A DNA stretch of 64,000 nt from Penelope pileata (lineage: Eukaryota; Chordata; Aves; Galliformes; Cracidae): NCBI GenBank assembly GCA_013396635.1, contig WBMW01000580.1, positions 1-64,000 of the forward strand. The letters run 5' to 3'. The translations under genes and the position numbers were made by a program. The notes beneath the pieces are model-generated. The model ran no database searches. It saw nothing but the letters and a program-made list of their open reading frames with translations, and had not been told where the DNA came from. Below are positions 24,901 through 37,321 of this stretch, piece by piece; the first letter of the stretch is position 1; every line of letters begins with the position of its first letter.

Positions 24901-27644
24901 ACCACAAACTTCTGCAGACTTATAAGTACCTTATTTTTTTCTTCCTAATTGAGGTCCAGATGTTGAAAAGAAAACACATGAACAGAAAAGAATTTGGGTT
25001 TTACTTTTAAATAAAGCAATGCCTTTTATTTTTTTTCACTTGCAGAATTATATAGAGCTTAGAGTTTCTATTTTACAGTTGTGTTACATGATGCATACTC
25101 AGGTTTAATGCTATGTTTGAGATTACAAAATGAGTAGCACAAAATAAGATGTATTTAGCTTCTTCATCTCAACTATTTTCCCATAAGAATAAAATCATTG
25201 TGGTAAGGGAAGAATTTGCATATTGTCTATCCAGTGCACTCTTTCTTTGTGAGAATCAACTCAAAACAGAGATGATTAGTCTTTCAGACAGTTCTAGCCA
25301 CCGGAGTCAGTGGTGAGACAATGTCAGCACCTCATGCTGTCACTACCATACTGTATATATACGACTGTCAGAGTAATATGTCATATCCTTGCCTTGTGAT
25401 CTGATGTGTACATGTACATACCAGAAATATTATAAGCAAACTTGCAGTGCCTTCCATCCCATGATATTTTCCAAAACTATCAATGCTCGAATTGTCATAT
25501 GACCAGCTGTGTGTACACCTACCACTTCCAGCGCTGTTTCTGTATGTGTAGGCCCATGGCAGAGGAGCACTCCAAAAACCATAAAACAGGGAGCAGGCAC
25601 CAGGTTACACGCAAAGTTGGGCTGCTCCTGACTCAAGATGCATAGACATCTATCTACATCCTAGAAAAACTGTTCAGTGCACAAACATTTCAGGATAACA
25701 TGTTCTGACTGTCACAACAGTTTAAGCAGATGTATTACTTTCCACTTGTAGGAACAAATGGAATTTTCTGATAAAAGTTACTTGATTTCAAAATCAATTT
25801 TATTTTGTGCTGAACAGGTGAATATCAGTCCACTCATTCATGAACTTCTGCGTGGGAATGAGATTGTTTGTTCAGAAGATATATCAAACTGTGTTGAACA
25901 GGTTGCTGCAGTTTTAGTGATGAACTTAATTGGCATCTGGTGACAATAATATAACAGAGGGTACTGCAGGTCAAACTTCAGCTCCATCAGCAGAGCTCTG
26001 TGGGGAAGCTCCCACAGTACCTGCTGCACTATTGTTCCCTCTATTTAGTACTATCAGCATCTCTTTTTCTGATGAGCACTAGGCTTTTTATTTTAAACCA
26101 AAAAAACTCACAAGGGTTCTATGTGCCAGGATAGTGTAATATATGATTTGCATAAGAAAGGGTGAATAGACTCAAAATACCTCCTTGAAAAGCAAGGAGT
26201 AGAGTTTTCCTTATTAATAATAAAGTCTCATGTCACACTCTGTATCACATTGTGAGTCTCCCACAAAATCATTTGATTAGAGAAGCAGAGGATAATTGAC
26301 ATGACAAAAACAAGGACACAAGAAGTGAGGCATTATGTGTTGTTTCCACAAATATCACAGCTAATTGTGTCAATTAAATTATCTAATTAGTCTACAGTAA
26401 ATCACTTGAACACACACTAGCACTAATTCAAAGCGTATGTCTCTACAGAGAAGCAAATAGTTCCTGAAGGGTCAGAGTATAAGAAGAGCTATCAGACATG
26501 ACATAAGCAAAGATTAACTCTGATATGAATTTTGTTAGTAATCAAACACAGCTAAGTAGTGTGCAGATCATCCCACTGCCTGGGCATTGATCTGGTAATA
26601 AGCTTTATACGTGGCATGCTGAGAACAGATCTGGTCAAATTCTGACTGTTCTGAAATGCCCAAAACCATGTCTGTAGCACTGCAGGATTGAGCCCACATC
26701 AAAAAGCCTTCAGGAAAGGTAGAGTATATATGTTGGCCTGTGCTCCACTAGCTTTGAACCTGTCCACCTGCAACATGCAGCATAGACAAGCCACTCAAGG
26801 CAAAACATGCACCAGTCAATTAAGTGACCCTAGGACCACTCTTTGCCACTGAGACCACCTGGCAGGTAACATCCTATGCCCATAATGTTAAACCCCCTTA
26901 CAGTCTCAGGTAGGGTGCCCAGGTCAGAATGCCTGCTGGGAATGCCCATGTTAACTCCCAAACCTGTGCTCAGGAGATGTTTGGGTGAGCACCAGTTCAC
27001 ACAGGCCAAGACCATCTTGGTCTGTTCTCTCACTGGGATGGTTCAACAGGTCAAGCCAATTCCTAGGCTTCTCAAGAGCTTTTAATTTGCTAGTGCACAA
27101 GCAGTCATGGTGTGTAGTTTATCCTCTGGGTGAAGCTCTATTACAGGGTCACCACAGATCTCATATAGAAAGCTTAAGTTTACTGCAGAAACTGAGATTA
27201 TAGGTGACTCACCAAAACACAAATCTCTTCTCCAAATTAAATGTTTTATCTATATTTACCTACATATGATCTTTACCTGGAGCTATAAACAGAAGCATTT
27301 AACTAACACTGTACTCATACTTTTCCTACACACATACATGCCTCAAACTGACAGGCCAGCAGTCAACTTTATTGTCAAGACCTCACCTTAATCTGTGACA
27401 ATGTCCCTAATAAGATGAGGTGCACCGTGTGAAGTATAAGATTGGCTGTAGGAAACTAAGAGTGTGAAAAAGTTGCATTCTGAGCTTTGATACTTTCTAG
27501 AAGCAGTCCACTTAGTGGTACAATATATAAAATAAACAAGGAGTCACATGTCTAAAATAAGAAGTGCATATCTAATGTCTTGTTATCTGAATGTCATAAA
27601 AGTATATGAAGTACACTTAGTGATAAGATTTTCTTTCTAACTGA

Positions 27645-27672
27645 AAATATTATATTATTTAATATAATATTT
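27645..27672. repeat. perfect 13-bp AT inverted repeat
   Basis: AAATATTATATTA at 27645-27657 is the exact reverse complement of TAATATAATATTT at 27660-27672, with a two-base spacer. It could extrude a cruciform. It consists only of A and T, so chance in AT-rich DNA is possible. Confidence 0.85.
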
Positions 27673-28178
27673 AATGACACAATTGTTCAGGAACAAGACG
27701 TAATAAAATAATATTTGTAGATGTTCTTCCAAGAATTGGGTGTGTTCTTCAGAAGGAAAGAATGAAGCTTCGTTATCTGCACTGCCAGCAAAAAACCCTT
27801 AATCTTCATCATGGTCCGTCCACTCAGAACAATGATGCTCTGTTTCCCCCTCAATTACATCATTATTGCAAAGTTTCATTTTTTCATTTATCATTCCGAC
27901 TTTTTTTAGGATTTTGCAATTATAGCAACAGAAAAGTGCATGCATCTTGGTTATCCAGAACAGAGAAGAATGTAGACTATTTACATATGACTCTATCCTG
28001 AAGAGGGTATCAGTTTTAGAAACTAAGTCAAGTCTTTGTCAACTTGATTTACATATCTGTATGCTGGTCAGACAAAAGTAGGGATGGCTGTGGAAGAGTG
28101 CTTGGAACCAGAGTCTGGAAACATTTTGTTTTCTGCTACATCCCCCTCTACTTTGTAATTCTTAGACTGCATCTGAAG

Positions 28179-28618
28179 AACTGGCCCAGCCTCAGGCACC
28201 CCAGTGCAGGAAACACATCGACAAGGTGAAGCAAGATACACAAAGATGGTCAGGGCTGAAGCACTTGCCTGGTGAGAAGAGGCTGAGGAGCTGAGGCTGG
28301 TTCACACTTGGATAGGAAAAGATTCAGAGGCCACCCAGCACCTCTGAGATGTGGCAAAAAGACAACTCCAGGCTCTTCACACCAGGTTGGTGCGAGGATA
28401 AGACAACTTACAGAAGATGAGGGGGGCTCAATTGAGTATCAGGAAACACTTTTTTGGCAGTAAAGCAGTGGAATAGATTTTGCAATCCCCACTCTCAGGG
28501 ATGGTCAAAACCTGACCAGGAAAAGCCCTGAGCAACCTGAGCAGCTGATTCTGCTTTGACCAGGAACTTGGAGCAGAGATATCCACAGGTTCCTTCCAGC
28601 CTGAATAGTTCTATAATT
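28179..28618 (+). mobile_element. old, strongly diverged CR1 LINE 3' end
   Basis: The order of phrases is that of a CR1 tail: a GGCCCAGCCTCAGGCACCCC start, GGTGAGAAGAGGCTGAGGAG, CAGGAAACACTTTTTTGGCAG and GCAGTGGAATAG. It continues with GGTCAAAACCTGACCAGG, CCTGAGCAACCTGAGCAGCT and TTCCTTCCAGCCTGAATAG, and ends in TTCTATAATTG. No usable reading frame survives. Substitutions and small indels are far more frequent than in the 22.9-kb copy, which suggests an old subfamily (CR1-Y-like by recollection, not confirmed). Confidence 0.85.
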
Positions 28619-31600
28619 GCAAATCAAAATGATTGACAGATTCATATGCCAAAAAATGGACTGGGAGAGCTATTTGGTTTAAGAACTATCAGCTGACTCT
28701 TTAGTCTTAACAGCTCAGGATTTTTGCACAAACTGCCAGCATTAACTCGTGTTCATAAGAAATAGCTACCTCTTGAAAAAAAGTGATACCAATCTGCTGT
28801 ACTGAGATGATAATATCACAGCCCCAAAGATGTATTTTACATTGTGTTATCTTGATGGAACATACTCGACAGACAATATACAGATCGAAAGATTTTTTCT
28901 TCCTTGAAAGTGTTGACTACCTTTGATGCTACAATTGATCTTGGCTGGGCCATCTGCCTTATAATTAAAAATAACAATAATTAAACAAAGCTTTTTCTTT
29001 GCCAGACCTCATATTTTATATTGTCATAAACACTCTGTTCGTGCCAATAAACACAGCTACTTTTTCAGGTTAACTTTCCACTGGGGGATGGGAAGACATT
29101 TTCTTCTTCCATATAGTTTGCCAAATGTGTAGCTGATATTTATTGTGTATTGGGCTATTTCAACAGTGGTCGTGTTTTCCTCACAGTAAGAGAAACAGTT
29201 GTCACACCTCCAAAGCATGGGTGATCCAAGCAAAACAAATGGGGTTTTGGGACCGCCGTACCGCTCCCCACCCTGTAGTGCTCTACCTGACAGATGTGCT
29301 GCCTTCTGCATTTCTCACAGGGAGCTCTGGTGGGCAGAAAGCAATGCCTTGAGTTTCAGTAGCATGTGCTGATCCAGAAGTTGTTCTGTTTCCTCTCAAG
29401 GAGAAAGCAGTGGGCTGTTTTCATCTTACAAGTCCTGACTGGATCATGCCACTTTCCTTTTTGGAAAAATCCTCTAGTAGAAGAGAAGAAAAGACAAGTA
29501 GAAAAAAAAAACCAACAATCCTAATAGCAGATTTATCTTTCATTCTTAATTCTTTTTCCTCATGTTAAATCAGTTAGTATACTCTCATGTAATTCTGGTA
29601 TTGAGTGCAAAGCAAGGTTACTGAGAAGAGGTAACCCTCATTATCACAGACAAATGTACATGACTGTATTTAGAGGTAAAAACTTATGACGATGAGCCAT
29701 GAATAGTTGTGAAGCTGTGCAGAACCTTCCTCAAACACAACCAAACTGCACCCAACATAAAAGAGCATCAAGATCAGCAAAAACAGAGAAAGGAATCCAG
29801 AGTATAAAAGAAGTAATATCTTGATTTTCTTCTGTGAGACCAGCTTTTGCCTCTTTTTTGTAGTTATAGCAAATGCTCCTGGCACATAATCTTCATCAGG
29901 TACATCATGAATCCATTTTGACTTTCTATTTTATTTAAAGTAGATGTCATTGATTTTATTGACTACTCTGCTTCAGAACCAGTGCAGGTGTTCTAATAAA
30001 ACTAGTATTATTGTCTTTTAAAATTTACTTTCTTTTCTAACTACTAGCTTGCATAATTCAGAAATAATTAAGCATTAATGCAGAGACATTTCACAAAGCA
30101 TGCTCAAACATAATCATAAATATACATATAGGATTTTTTCTCCTCTTAGAAGGAAACAAATACTCTTACAGTGATGGATTTAATTTATTCATAATTATTA
30201 TCAGAAATTTCTGTATGATAAACAAATTTTCCAAATGCAACCTGTTGCAAGAATTACATTTTTTTTTAATTGACATTACTAGTCCTTTTAAACAAAATAA
30301 TTTTTTAAATACAACTAAGATTTATTTACTAAAAAATTACTGATTTTCATGAAGATCAGGAAAGGACATTGTCACACTATAAGCCAAAGAAATCTGCCCA
30401 CTTTCTGAGCAGAAAAGGCTTTATTTGCTGGGAACACTTCTTTATAATGGATCAAAGGATTATATTGTCTTTACTTGCCATTTAGGATAAAAGTCCCAAG
30501 TTCATTTGAATGGTCCAAGTTTTACTCTCATACGGTAAAATTTCTCTTTTGTAGGAGAAAGAACTCCTTATGACAAAGAAAATATACTTCACAGAAAACA
30601 CTTCAAAAGCTACAGAAAAAGGTTGGAATTACATAGCAAATAAAAATTATTCTAGAACAAAGATAACTGCCTTCCTATGTGACACTTAGTACTGGATTTG
30701 CACAGGGAAGAGCACATTCAAAGGCTGTCTTGTAAGGCAATAATGAATAACCATTATGTCACAACAGGTGGCAAAGACAACTGATCACATGCATGTGTGT
30801 GTTCTTATGGGTGTATATGTGCCGTAGTTCATAGTTTGCTTTGCCATTATTCAGGGATAGCCCTTTCTTTCACAGTGGATTTTGCACAAAAGTTAGAGAC
30901 CCCTGGCAGCTTCCTGCTGGCTGCAAGTTGCAATTAAGTTAGGCCCCCATGTGCACATCTCATAGTACTTCTGACCTCAGAGGTCTGCTTGTGAGACAGT
31001 ATCCTCTTGGGAAGGTGAGTGAAAGGCTAGTGGTAGGACAATGCTTTTTACTTGAATTCTTAGACAGATGTGCTAGCATGCATGTGCTAGGTTTCACACT
31101 AAAAACACAAATGTTGGTTCCTTATTTTCCAAACATGGTACAGAAAAAAGAAAAAGCAAGAGGTAAAAGTAAGATGATCACCATCAGGTGGAACTAATGT
31201 TATGAGGTTTTAAGTTTGCTTCCTTCTTTAGCAATAACTAGGTATTTCAAATAGAAGGAAGAAATATAATATCACCATTGCCCATTCAAGTAAAGCCAAA
31301 GCAAACCATTGCCATCAAGGAAAGGATTTATTGTTAAGACCTTTTCAATTCTGCTTTCCATATAGTATTATAAAGTTAGACTGAATAGGTAGTGTTAAGA
31401 GACTTAGTGACAGATGAGCAAAAATTAAGAAATGGCAGAGAAAAGGTACAAGGAAGAATGAGTACAGAGAATGAAGAAATTATAACAGGAGAAGTAAAAA
31501 AAAAAAAAAGAAATCTGTAGAAGATCTGGTGGGAGAACACATGGAGAATTATTTCTGGCTGGAGCTCAATGGACTTTGGCCCTCTTCCATTCTGCTTACA

Positions 31601-34600
31601 AATTCTGGAGCAGAATTTGCAATGTTACCCAGTATATGAGAATTCAAGCTCCAAAAAATGGCATCTTCCTGCAACCTGAGACTTGCAGAAATCTAATTTG
31701 GACCACAATGTAATTTATATTTGAACTGCACTGATATAATAACATATTACACACCTATAATAATATTGAACGTAATGAAGGGATGACATTATTCCAGGCT
31801 GCATTGCAGATTAGAGGTGACACGTTTGTTTTCAAGGCCTACTGCACTCTGCTGAGGTAACTTCTGCCTACAGCACTCTTAGCCAATAGTGAAGGGCTGC
31901 ATGTTGGAAAGCAAATACAACGCTTGTCATTTTTTGTAGAAGACACAGCTGTAGCTTCCCACTTATTAGACTGAAAATGTATCCTGTACTGTATTGCTTT
32001 GGGCTTTGTCAGCATACACAGTGTGCATTTTTGATACAACACAGGCTGATCCAAACAGACACAATGTGACCCATGTAACAAATGGCACTAAGAAGGGATT
32101 TACTTTTTTAATGGATAAAAACAGGCAGTTCCTTTGACAACAGTATTTGCAGCTGCCCTTTTATATTAAAGATAACTATGCTTATTAGTAAGTACTTGAC
32201 AATACATCTGTATATTGAATTTCTGCTTGCTTGTACATTCACAAGCATTACCAACATGATGTTTTGGAGACATCTGCAAGCTTCGTGCACTATCACATAT
32301 AGCTTATACTCTGCCTATTGGGACCTACTGAAAGATCATGGCAGTTTTGACAAGTGCAGATATAATGTGTTTATACTGTTCTCAGTAACAGCAGCATATT
32401 GTAGACATATGCAACCATTAAAATCAGGAATTCCTGCGTGTATAATGGAAAAAAAGTGTTTAAGTAGTTCTTTTTGTGCAAAGGAAAAGAGCATCCTGAC
32501 CTAGTCAATATACTTCTCTGGCACAAACTGTTGTAGTTACAGATCTAGCACTATCAAATGTAGATCTGAACCATGTTTTTTAACAGCTGTTGCCAATACA
32601 GACACCCAGAGACTCAACATTTTTCATTTGGTGGAATAGGTATGATCATATTATTGGATATAAGGAGTCTGTCCTAGCCATTCCCAGGTGAGATAGATGG
32701 GAAAATATTTGCAGTGGCTCACAGACAAATGAGTATCCTTGACAACGCCTCATATAAGGAAAACTACTTTTAGATTTGCTTAGTCATGGACAAAAATCTC
32801 AGTGTCTGCAAGAGTTGAGAAATGGGACCAAAGCCTTTGTGAACCGTCTGTGAGCCACACATTAGCCACTGCTGCTACAGAGGGCCAAGAGCTGCAGGAG
32901 TGCCTAGTATGCATAACAAGAGACAGCATGATAAAAAGATAGAAAAGTTGATGTCAGTTGATGTCATGCACTGTTCCAGCTCCCAAGAATTTGCTGCTGG
33001 TGTAATGCACCCAGTACACCAAGTGTGGTTTGAACCTTGCTGTAAGCATTCTGCCCAGCTCCTCCATAAGACAGCCCATCTGCTTCTCGACATATATGCT
33101 ATATTTCACAGACATTGTTCAGGGCCGCTTAAATCAAGGACATTTTTATTAATCTGATAAATTGCACTGAAAACAGAAACAATAAACAATTCATTATTAT
33201 TATTTTCCAGAAGAAGCTTTTAACTGTTTTTTCTTTTGACCTTCCATCTTGAAAATCAGGGAATTTTAGCAGGGTCTTGGGTGCATGATTCTAGAAGAAA
33301 AGTTTGGCTTAGTATGTGAAAAATGTTAAAGATCTTTATTTTAGAAGCAGGTGAAGTTGTAGGTTACCAATGTTTTCTTTATCTGGGTGAGAAATTAATG
33401 TCCATAAAAGTGAGCACAAGCCACATGCAAACAGTTTCTGGACAACTCTCTTACACAAATTTGAAAAAACTATACAACTCAGACAGGCAGTGAGGTGTGA
33501 ACAACTTTTCACTATGAGCTTCAGTCCTTCTTCATATCTCTCTTCTCGTTATCCCTGGTGCCATGCTGTAAGACTTTCTCTACTGTTGTTCAAATATTGC
33601 AGTTATAATCTGGTATTCACCATACATTAAGATTGATGTATTCACTCATAATTAGTCTTGTTATTCATAGATGTAGAAAGTGCTAATGGTCCTATCAACC
33701 ATTATTGAGAGGAAAATGCTGGGTGAAGAGAAGATAAATGGCAGGATTTGGGTCTTGTGTCACGTGCTTGAAAGAATAGCTCTTTGAAACACAGTAGCAT
33801 TAGTCAGCGAGGCATAGCAGAGTATTGTCCAATTTTCAGGTATAGTTTCTTGCATTCTGGGGAAAAAAAGCATTGTTTTGGATAGAACATAGGCGCCTTC
33901 CATATATTCTGTCCTTGATGAGAAAGTTATGCATTAAGTATATGTTAAAGCTCCAAACTATTAGACATGCAGAAGTTGTATTTAGTGGACTCAGAGAACA
34001 GAAAAAAAAAAAAAAGGAATAAAGGAATGTGAATAGTTGAAAAAAAAGGAATAGGATTAAATACCACTGATATCTATATGTAGTCTTCTAGAGCTGTGCA
34101 GGCGAGAGGAAAAACTACATGTAGGTTTTGGGGTGACATTTAGACCTTCTGAAATTGACCAGCACAACAGGACTGGAGTAAGTGATGGAGAATGCAAAGG
34201 TAAAGGAAATATTCATGTAGGGATAATATCAGTGCTCTCAAATGTTTCATGTAGATGATGTTTTTCAGTCCTCAGCACTTCCTATAAACCAGACCATTTC
34301 CTATTCACTGAAATTCTAGTTGGAAAACACTGTAAGGTAACAAATTTTATGGTCCAGTTGCAAATCACATTACTATGTCTACATAGTTCAGAGTTTGGAA
34401 GCCAATTTGGAAGCCACTTACATTTCATCTTTTATCCTACTACAATCTATCTAGTAATAGAGTTTTCAAGCCCTCTTGGGACAGTTGTGTTTACAATATA
34501 AAGTTTCCGCTATAGATGGATTTTTTCAGATGTTTCTGAAGTAGGAAAGAAAAAGTTTTAGATGTTTCTCTATTTAGTTGCATTCTTACCAAAGGGTAAA

Positions 34601-37270
34601 TATATAATCCTATGTCTGGAGTAACATTAACATTTTCAAATTGAGTATCTATTTGGTAATCCAGGAACAATAAAATTTCCTTAAAATATAATGCCTGAAT
34701 CTATTTTGTGTAACAGATCCATCCATTCAAAATATATTGCCACTGATTAGGAGACGAATATGCGCAAATTACACAGCTACTACAGATAAGAAAAAGTCAG
34801 AAAACATAACAAACAACAACAAGAAGTTTCAATAACAGCATAATAAAGTTACTGGACCAACATTCAGCACTGTTTTTCAGTCAAAATTAGTGATTACATT
34901 AATTTTGGTTGATTACATTAGCAGCTTCTAGACCCTAAACGGCAACCCATTGCAGGAACTTAGGAGAGAAACTTCCATGAAAAATTGAGTTTTTGACATA
35001 GGAGCAGAGGCAAAAAGAAAGAAAGAACAGTGTTGGACTTGATTTATCCGGGGGTTGAAAACAAAGAGGAGTGGCAAGAGATAAGAAAGTGACAGCCCCT
35101 CTTTTTTCTCGTTTATGTAGAGCTACATGGTAGCATTCTGTATCTCTCAAAGTCAAAAAAGTGTGTAATTTTAAAAATCATTTATATATGTATATATCCT
35201 CATTTAAATATGTATGTAGATATAGACATATATTCATAGTTAAAAATCTTTAAAATTACATTGCTTTTTAGAGAAGAGCCACATGGAGTTAGACCAACAG
35301 AGACAGAATGAACTTACATTGTAAGACTACGTAAATGTAGCACTACTGAAGATTTAAAAAAAAAAAAAGAGAGAGAGAGAGAAGAAACATGTTGAAATGC
35401 GAGAGGCTATCAGGATTTTTAGCCATTCATACATTTGTACACATGCTTCTACAGGAGAAGGAGTGTAGTGCTTAGGCTAGTTTTCTCTCTCACTTATTTG
35501 TACAACAGCAATCATAGTATCTAGGTGCCAGTTTTGACAAATTTTCACTGGGAAAGAAACAGTTATTATAGGTTTCACTGTGAAATAACTGGTTATGTGT
35601 CAGCAGCTGCTGTAGAGAACTGCAAATACATCAGTGACTGTACAAAATGAGTATTACAGAGATTTGGATACACATCACTGAGTGCTGGAGAGACTACAGA
35701 CACTATAGAAAACTCTGCGGTGTTCCGTTGTACAGAAGACACATTTCCCTGGAAAATACCTTTGGAGATACACTCAAAGGGCAAAGTTCAATATAAAGAC
35801 AACAGATCCCTGAAAATCAGAATCTCAGCGTACTTTTATGTGAAAATTTAATACAACTCATTCAATTACCTTTGATAGTGTTATGCATATTATAATTGAT
35901 TTCCTAACTCTAAGACAGACTCAAACTGAGATAACAATATTGACTTGGCAGAGACAACTAATGATAGTAATGGTCTAATGCAGTGAGTAATGTTTTAATG
36001 GATTTCTATAGGACAATAGTTCCATTATGCTGTAGCTACCACTAGCGTAATCTGTAAGTTTGATATTGTAGTAATTTGCTAAAGTAGGTAGTCATCTCAT
36101 ACTTGTTTCAGATCTTATGAAAATGGATTATTAAATCAATTACCAGGTGGTATAGACTACAATGTTTAAAAGTACAAGCTGTATGGGGGTGTATATTTTC
36201 AGCAGAATTTCTGTATTTTAATTTATGCTTCTAGAACATCACTGCTCAGAGATGCATTAGGAAGGCAAGATCCACATCTCTCCTTGTAATACTTGGAGAA
36301 TAATTTCCACTGGAATTGCAAGTTATGCAATTATGCATGTCTTTAACATCCAGGGCTCTTTGTACTGGTGGATCCCTTGAGGAAATAGTTTGTTATTCCA
36401 CATATTTCTTTGAAATATACTGTTTAATTCTTCTAATAAAAAGCACTCATGTTCTGACATGAAGTATACACTAGGAAAAAGGAAAATTTTTTGTTCCTGT
36501 CTGAGTCACCAGGTCCTGACATACCTGCATCAGTAGAATACCATTGTCTCTGTGTCCTCTATTCACAAGAGTATTTTAAGTAGCTGTCTTCTCTCATTCA
36601 GAAAACATTCTTAAGCTACAAAAATGTCTCTATGTTTAAGGTAAGGTAGAAAAAGAGAAAAAAGTATTAAAAACACGGGAAAAGTTAACTTTAACAATTC
36701 TTTTTTTTTTTTTTCTTTTCTCGCCTATTCACTTCAAATGTAGTTTCATTTTAAGTTTTGGGCACATGTTGAGGTCATTTCTTTTTTTATCAAAACAGTT
36801 TTCCCATCTTAATTAAAATCAGTGGACTATGCAATTCTGTTAGATTAGAGGAAAGGAAAGTTTGTTAATTTACATTTAAATAAAACTGATTTTCTGAACT
36901 TCTGATATAGTTGCATTTTTAATATCTTGAGCTTCATATTATATTTTTAAGTGTTACCACTGGAATTATGGGGAGTCTTGGCTCACAATTCTGTTATCGT
37001 TCAGTGAATGGTTTTGTATCCATGCAGTCTAAGAGGAGAGCCAAGACAAAGTTTTAAGTAGGTAAATAATTTTGTTAAATCTGTTGATACAACTTGAAGA
37101 AAAGACAGTTTGAAGAACTTGTGTGCTCAAAACACTATTTTTTACAGCTATTCCATTTGGTCCAACAGAAGGTATCGTTCGTTGCTACTGAGATTATAGT
37201 GATTCTGTCATGGTGTCTGGAGTAACATCTTTCATTTCTTCAATAAACAAAGTGTCTGGAACCTCCTGTT
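28619..37270. other. long unique AT-rich block without genes
   Basis: No coding gene, RNA gene or transposon is recognisable in these 8.65 kb. The longest open frame, 108 codons at 32178-32504 on the plus strand, has no known domain and is matched by similar frames on the other strand. Simple repeats include A runs near 31496-31509 and 34003-34015 and an (A)n(GA)n run at 35356-35382. A splice-like pair at 30875/31015 is discussed as a weak finding. Confidence 0.65.
35356..35382. repeat. (A)13(GA)n purine run
   Basis: Thirteen A followed by seven GA units. Confidence 0.9.
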
Positions 37271-37320
37271 TCCTCTCCTCTCCTCTCCTCTCCTCTCCTC
37301 TCCTCTCCTCTCCTCTCCTC
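37271..37320. repeat. (TCCTC)10 microsatellite ending at an N
   Basis: Ten exact TCCTC units occupy 50 bases, followed at once by a single N at 37321. The perfect array stopping at an ambiguous base suggests its true length was not resolved in the assembly. Confidence 0.95.
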
Positions 37321-37321
37321 N

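Larger units (their letters stand above)
23491..28178. other. non-coding, no gene recognised
   Basis: Open frames are short and without known domains. The block holds an (AAAAC)n run at 24872-24900, an AT palindrome at 27645-27672 and a cluster of TAATT cores at 26361-26390. The stretch at 26.7-27.2 kb is less AT-rich, with open frames of up to about 72 codons on both strands, none of which I recognise. No RNA gene is visible. Confidence 0.6.

Noticed and set aside
29057..29352. Overlapping open frames (84 and 69 codons) around a GC-richer patch
   Set aside because: Neither strand resembles a known protein and no repeat boundary or splice context supports a gene.
32178..32504. 108-codon plus-strand open frame
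   Set aside because: No recognisable family; open frames exist on the opposite strand over part of the same bases, as expected by chance.
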